Of a stretch of 22,756 nt of DNA, positions 18,196 to 22,756 are shown piece by piece. The stretch's first letter is position 1, and every line of letters begins with the position of its first letter. The stretch lies in the NCBI GenBank assembly GCA_963922865.1, contig CAWUJK010000019.1:1-22756 (forward strand), in the 5' to 3' direction. The position numbers and the translations under genes were made by a program. The notes under the pieces were generated by a model. It did not search any database, had not been told where the DNA came from, and saw only the letters and a program-made list of their open reading frames with translations. This DNA is from CAWUJK01 sp963922865. GTDB lineage: Bacteria > Patescibacteriota > Gracilibacteria > BD1-5 > UBA6164.

Positions 18196-20199
18196 TTAAT
18201 CAATTTCAAAATTTAATCTGAGTTGTTCAAAATCTACTTCTATTAATTTGACTTCAATTTCATCTCAAAGTTTATAAAAAATTTTATCTTTCTTATTATC
18301 AAATTGCATAAGATCTTGATTGTATAAAAATTGTGAACTATAGCTTAAATCAACAAAACCCTCTGAATTATCTTTTAGGATAATAAAAAATCATTTATCA
18401 ATAATCCCTGATATGGTAGCATCAAAACAAGTTCAAACTTTACTTTCATAAAATTTACAAACATAATAATCTCTGACTCTATATTCTAATTTTTCTGCTT
18501 TTCTTTCTTGTGTAGAACAGGTATTTGCTATATTTTCAAGTATTGTTTTATAATGATTTAACCTTTTTATATCTAGTTTTTTATGTAAATTTTCTTTTAT
18601 TATTCTATGAATTTGTAAGTCTGAATATCTTCTAATTGGTGATGTAAAATGACTATAAAAACATAATAATAAACCAAAATGTCATTCATTTTTATGAGAA
18701 TAAATAGCTTTACTAAGAGTTCTTAAAATTATTTTTTCTAAGACCAATTTATTTTTATCCCTGCCAACTATTTTTAACAAATCAGAAAACTCTTTGGTAT
18801 CAAATTTTTTTAGAACAAATGATATATTAAATAGATCTAAACTGGATTGTAATTTAGAGATATCTTCTTGATTTGGCTCAGGATGAATTCTATGTAAAAA
18901 TGGTAAGTTACAATAAAGTTTTGATACATTTTCATTAGCTGAGACCATAAAAAGTTCTATTAGTTTATTTGATTCATATTTTGGATAAGATTTTATTTCT
19001 AAAACTTCTTTATTTTCATCTAAAATAACTTTAGTTTCAGGAAAATCAAAATCTAAAACTCAAGCGTAGTTTCTATTTTTTTCTATAAGTTTTTTTAATT
19101 CTAGGGCCTCTTCAATTTTTTCTACCAAACTAGAGTTTAGTTTTTGTCATGCAAATAGAGTGCTTCATATTTTTAATACTTTATCTCTTGAATTTTCTAC
19201 TGGCTTTGTGATAAAAGAAAATTTAATTTCATCAACTTCTTTATAGGTAAGTCTAAAATTAGACTCTATAATACTTTCATAAACTTTTGTTTTCTTACAA
19301 ATTCAATCTTTAGAAAAAAGCATTTCACAAGTCAAGGTAAGTTTTTTAGTATTTGGATTTAGGCTACATAAATTATTTGATAGTTTTTTAGGAAGCATAG
19401 GTAAAACTCTATCTGTCAAATAGACAGAAGTAGTAGTTTTGCTAGCGTGTTTATCAAGTAAGCTATTTTCTAAAATATAATTACTAACATCAGCTATATG
19501 AACATAGAGTTCAAAATTTCAATTTTTTCTTTTCTTTATAGAAATAGCATCATCTAAATCTTTAGCTTCAGTTCAATCAATAGTAAATGTAAACAAATTC
19601 CTTAAATCCTTTCTTCAAGAATTTAGCTCTTTTTTTATATCAATTTTTTCGTTTATTTTAGATAATTCATTTAATATATTTTTAGAAAAACTTTGTTTAA
19701 ATCATGACTCTAATATATAGCTATCAACAAGTAAACTCTTTTTTGTTTCATCTCATAAAACTTCAACTATTTTTCATTTTGGAGATTTTTTACTATTTTG
19801 GTACTTTGTATTTTCCCAGGATAATATTTGAACTCAAACTAAATTTCAATTTTTAGCCTTATAAATATATTTTCATGGTATAAAAATATCTGTTTTAAAG
19901 TTTTTATCACGAATTATAACAAATCAAAAATTAATAGAGTTTCAGTTAATATTTTTTTTACCTTCTTGAAAATGTCAGATAAAAATTTTATCACTTCTTT
20001 CTAAAATTTTTTTAATTACAGCTTCCGTTTTTCATCTAAAAGTTTTTAGTTCTGCTAAAACTTTATCTCAAGGTAAAACATCTTTTTTGTTGAAAGGGTG
20101 AACATAATAACCTTTGTTTTCATTTTCAATATCCACAAAACCAAAATCTCAAGATTTTGATGGAGAATATATTCAGATTATTGTTTTTTTATTTTTCAT
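18196..20199 (-). CDS. rnr: ribonuclease R (RNase II/R family 3'-5' exoribonuclease)
   Basis: Degrades structured RNA from the 3' end in the cytoplasm. At 667 aa it is shorter than E. coli RNase R but has the full order: N-terminal cold-shock/OB domains (about 1-180, with FGFVIIRDKNFKTDIFIP), the RNB catalytic domain from about 195, and a C-terminal S1 domain (about 580-667, GTCFDATISGIIDKGFF). The metal-binding aspartates are in DGTEAKDLDDAIS (D208, D214, D216, D217), and the RNB signature is HFTSPIRRYSDLQIHR. The start is the first ATG after the upstream gene's stop, 12 bases away, so the two are cotranscribed. Confidence 0.95.
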
Positions 20200-20211
20200 T
20201 TGTTTCTATAA

Positions 20212-21084
20212 CTACATTCTTTCTAAAACTTTATACAATGCTTGAGTTCATTTTTCTCCCAATTTTTGTTTCATTGCTGATATATAAAACTGATTTATGA
20301 GGCTAAGAGTAGGTAGCATAAGTCTCATTTTTTTTGCTTCTTCTAAAACTATTCACATATCTTTTACAAAATGTTTTATAAAAAATCATGGTTCAAAATC
20401 AGATTCTAATATCTTATTTCACATATTTATCATTTGCCAAGAGCTAGCTGAACCTCATCATATTAAACTAATAGCTTTTTTTTGGTCAAGTCAAGCGTTT
20501 TTAGCGTAAAGTAACATTTCAACTGTTCATGCCATATTGGTTGCTATTGCTATTTGGTTTGCAAGTTTAGTATGTTGTCAGTTTCAAGGCTTTCACATAT
20601 AAGCTACATCTTTTCACATAGAATCCAAAAATGGAAGTATTTGTTTATATATTTTTTCATCTCATCATACCATAATTGATAAATTTCAAGTTCTTGCTCA
20701 TAATTCTCATCATGTAACTGGAGAATCTAATACATATACTTCCTCTTTTTTTGCTGTTTCATAAATTTTTTTTGCTAGTTCTGGAGTTGAGCTTGTCATT
20801 TCAACTAATATAGTTCATTTTTTTGAATTTTTTATTAATCAAGCTTCTCACATGTATACTTCCTCAACATCTTTTGGATATCAAATTATAGTAAAAACTA
20901 TATCACACTTTTGAGCCATATTTTTTATACTTTCTCACCAAATAGCTCATAAGTTTATAAGTTTTTCTGCTTTGTGTTTACTACGATTATAAACATATAT
21001 TTCTTTATAGTTTGTCTTTTTCATTATATGTGAACACATAGGCGCTCACATAACTCATGTTCATATAAATCAAATTGTTTTCAT
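20212..21084 (-). CDS. NAD(P)-dependent beta-hydroxyacid dehydrogenase (HIBADH family)
   Basis: Oxidises a 3-hydroxyacid or reduces the matching semialdehyde; the substrate cannot be fixed. The 290-aa length is typical. The N-terminal Rossmann motif GFIGTGVMGAPM (5-16) and YNRS (32-35), whose Arg favours NADP, are followed by the substrate block DSPVTGGELGARTGNL (120-135) and the catalytic block KLANQIAIA with K173 and N176. Most of these glycines are UGA. It ends with TAG, less common here than TAA. Glyoxylate/succinic-semialdehyde reductases and 3-hydroxyisobutyrate dehydrogenases share this pattern. It is the first gene of a likely operon with RNase R. Confidence 0.9.
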
Positions 21085-21154
21085 TTATTTTTTTGTTAGT
21101 AAGTTAATTATTTTAGAAGTGATTATATAATATATATTTTTCATGAAAAACAAT

Positions 21155-22756
21155 TTAAAATCAACTTTGTAAGTCAAGCATTTTTTTATAAATTCATTTT
21201 TGTTTCAAGAGAGTAGAGTGGTTTCACTCTTCTACAATTTTTCAGTTTTCTAAAACTATTATTTTATCAGAGTGTTTTACTGTTTGTAATCTATGTGCTA
21301 TTATTATTACAGTTCTTCATTTAAATAAATTGTGCATTGCTTTTGTTATTTGTTCTTCAGAAAAACTGTCCAGTGCTGATGTTGGTTCATCAAGTATTAT
21401 TATTTTTGGGTTTTTCAAAAATATTTTTGCTATTGCCAATCTTTGTTTTTGTCATCATGATAACTTAACTCATCTTTCTCATATTTCTGTTTCTAATCAA
21501 TTTTCTAACTCATATATAAATTCACACTTTGAAAGTTTTATTATTTTTTCTAATTCTCAATCATATAATTTTCTACTTATAGCATATGTAAGATTATCAA
21601 AAATAGTACCATCAAACACGCTTGGTTCTTGTGTCAAATATCATATTTGTTTATAATAGCTTTTAAGAGATGTCTTGCTTAGTTTTTGTCAATCTATTAT
21701 TATTTCTCATCACCTAGGATGGATATATCAACTTATAAGTTTAGCAAGAGTTGATTTTCAAGAACCACTGTTTCATACTAATGCTAGTATTTTTTCTCAA
21801 GATATTTTTAAATTAAATTTTTCAAATACAGGTTTTGTTTTTGTATAATAGTAGTCTAGATTTTTTATTTCTATATTTCATTTTTTATGTTTGAATTTAT
21901 TTCAGGTTTCATATCATTTTATTTCAGGGGTAGTATCAAAAAAATTCCAAAGTCTTTCAATTACAATAAAATCTTTTGTAAATTGTACATAAAAACTAAG
22001 AGACTCAGAAATAGATCTTTGCATAAGTATTAAAGCTCAAGCAAATCAAACTATTACATTCAATCAAATATTTCATTCAAAATATATGTTTCACAAAAAA
22101 TAATAGCTTATAACAAAAAATAATCAAATTCAAAAATCGGAATTTCGTTTCATAAACTGTCTATTTGCTCACATATCTTTATTTATTTTAGAGTCAAGAT
22201 TATACAAATTTATTATTTCTTTCAGCTCTTTATTTATATTACTTGTTTGCAAAATTTCTGTTTTATTCATGAGTAGTTTAGTAGTCTTTTTTGATACTAA
22301 ATTCATATTTTCATTTCTTTGTATTCTTTGTTTATGTAATTTTTTACTAAAATGAATAGATATTATAGAAAATAATATAAAAAGTAATAAAAATATTAAG
22401 CAGTAGTATAAATTTATGCTACTAACCATGTAAAACCCAAATAGAATTGAGATTATTAATCTAATACCTATTTCTATACTATTCCATAAAGAAAATCCCC
22501 ATTGGCGAATTCATCAATATATTATAGATATCAATTTTCAAGTTCATTCTAACTCTACTATATTATTATCAAGTTTCACATATTTTTCTAAATAAATACT
22601 AGCAAATGTAGACCAAGCTCAAGGTATAGTTTCCACCCATCACCATTTTCTACATAAAAAATTTATTATTTCATAAGAAAAAATATAAAATAGGTAAAAG
22701 TAAAGAATATTTATAAACATTTCTTTGTCTCATAACTCTAAATAATGAGAAATTCT
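21155..22756 (-). CDS. ABC exporter, fused membrane and ATPase domains (5' end outside window)
   Basis: The last 533 codons of a half-size ABC exporter. The visible membrane part (codons about 1-310) has hydrophobic helices typical of the type IV exporter fold, joined by charged cytoplasmic loops. The ATPase part has all motifs: Walker A GNSGSGKST, Q-loop TQEPSVF, signature LSGGQKQR, Walker B IIILDEPTSALD and the H-loop AHR. All but one of the glycines in Walker A and the signature are UGA. It most likely works as a homo- or heterodimer exporting lipid, peptide or drug. The substrate is not evident. The frame is open to the right edge, so the gene continues beyond the window. Confidence 0.93.

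Noticed and set aside
21330..21656. Plus-strand 108-codon frame opposite the ABC ATPase
   Set aside because: The minus strand encodes all ABC ATPase motifs here, so this is a shadow.
1..22756. tRNA genes, rRNA genes and CRISPR arrays
   Set aside because: I looked through all intergenic stretches for T-loop sequences, cloverleaf arms and regularly spaced repeats and found none; gaps are short and A/T-rich.

Overview
This 22.8-kb, very AT-rich window (roughly a quarter G+C) reads as bacterial DNA that uses UGA as a glycine codon (translation table 25). Under the standard code nearly every gene breaks into short pieces. When UGA is read as Gly, full-length and recognisable proteins appear, and UGA falls on invariant glycines: the GERPQKGR motif of HisRS, the DEAGRG motif of RNase HII, the GxGNxG loop of glutamate dehydrogenase and the P-loop of an ABC ATPase. 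That code is known from the Candidate Phyla Radiation lineages Gracilibacteria (BD1-5) and Absconditabacteria (SR1), so the organism is most likely one of these small, host-dependent bacteria. I cannot decide between the two from this sequence. Only TAA and TAG are used as stops, and almost no gene has a Shine-Dalgarno motif.

Layout. 1-1380: a possible gene start leaving the left edge, preceded by a leader with a tiny ORF and a hairpin, then two overlapping unknown genes, all on the minus strand. 1405-3691: rnhB (-), a DUF721/DciA-like gene (+) and glutamate dehydrogenase (-). 3860-6949: a zeta-class (cadmium-type) carbonic-anhydrase-like gene (+) converging, across a strong shared hairpin terminator, on a CPA1 Na+/H+ antiporter (-). 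7108-8727: a degenerate metallo-beta-lactamase-fold protein, a Nudix hydrolase and an unknown gene (all -). 8926-11447: hisS (+) converging on an AI-2E-family permease (-), with a terminator hairpin that covers the permease stop codon.

11448-18132 is the accessory part of the window. On the minus strand, in transcription order, it holds an unknown 256-aa protein; a 922-aa protein with a helical/hydrophobic body and a C-terminal zeta-toxin-like P-loop domain; an alarmone (RelA/SpoT-type) HD hydrolase; an out-of-frame remnant of a second HD hydrolase; and a 547-aa coiled-coil protein ending in a phage-lambda-R-like lysozyme domain. A 34-bp inverted repeat and a terminator follow. Zeta-type kinases and lysozymes both act on peptidoglycan or its precursors, and related lineages live as epibionts or predators on other bacteria. 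I therefore propose this block as a candidate cell-attack or effector locus. That is an inference from domains and gene order.

18196-22756: RNase R, a beta-hydroxyacid dehydrogenase and an ABC exporter that runs off the right edge, all on the minus strand. No rRNA, tRNA, CRISPR array or transposase gene was seen.
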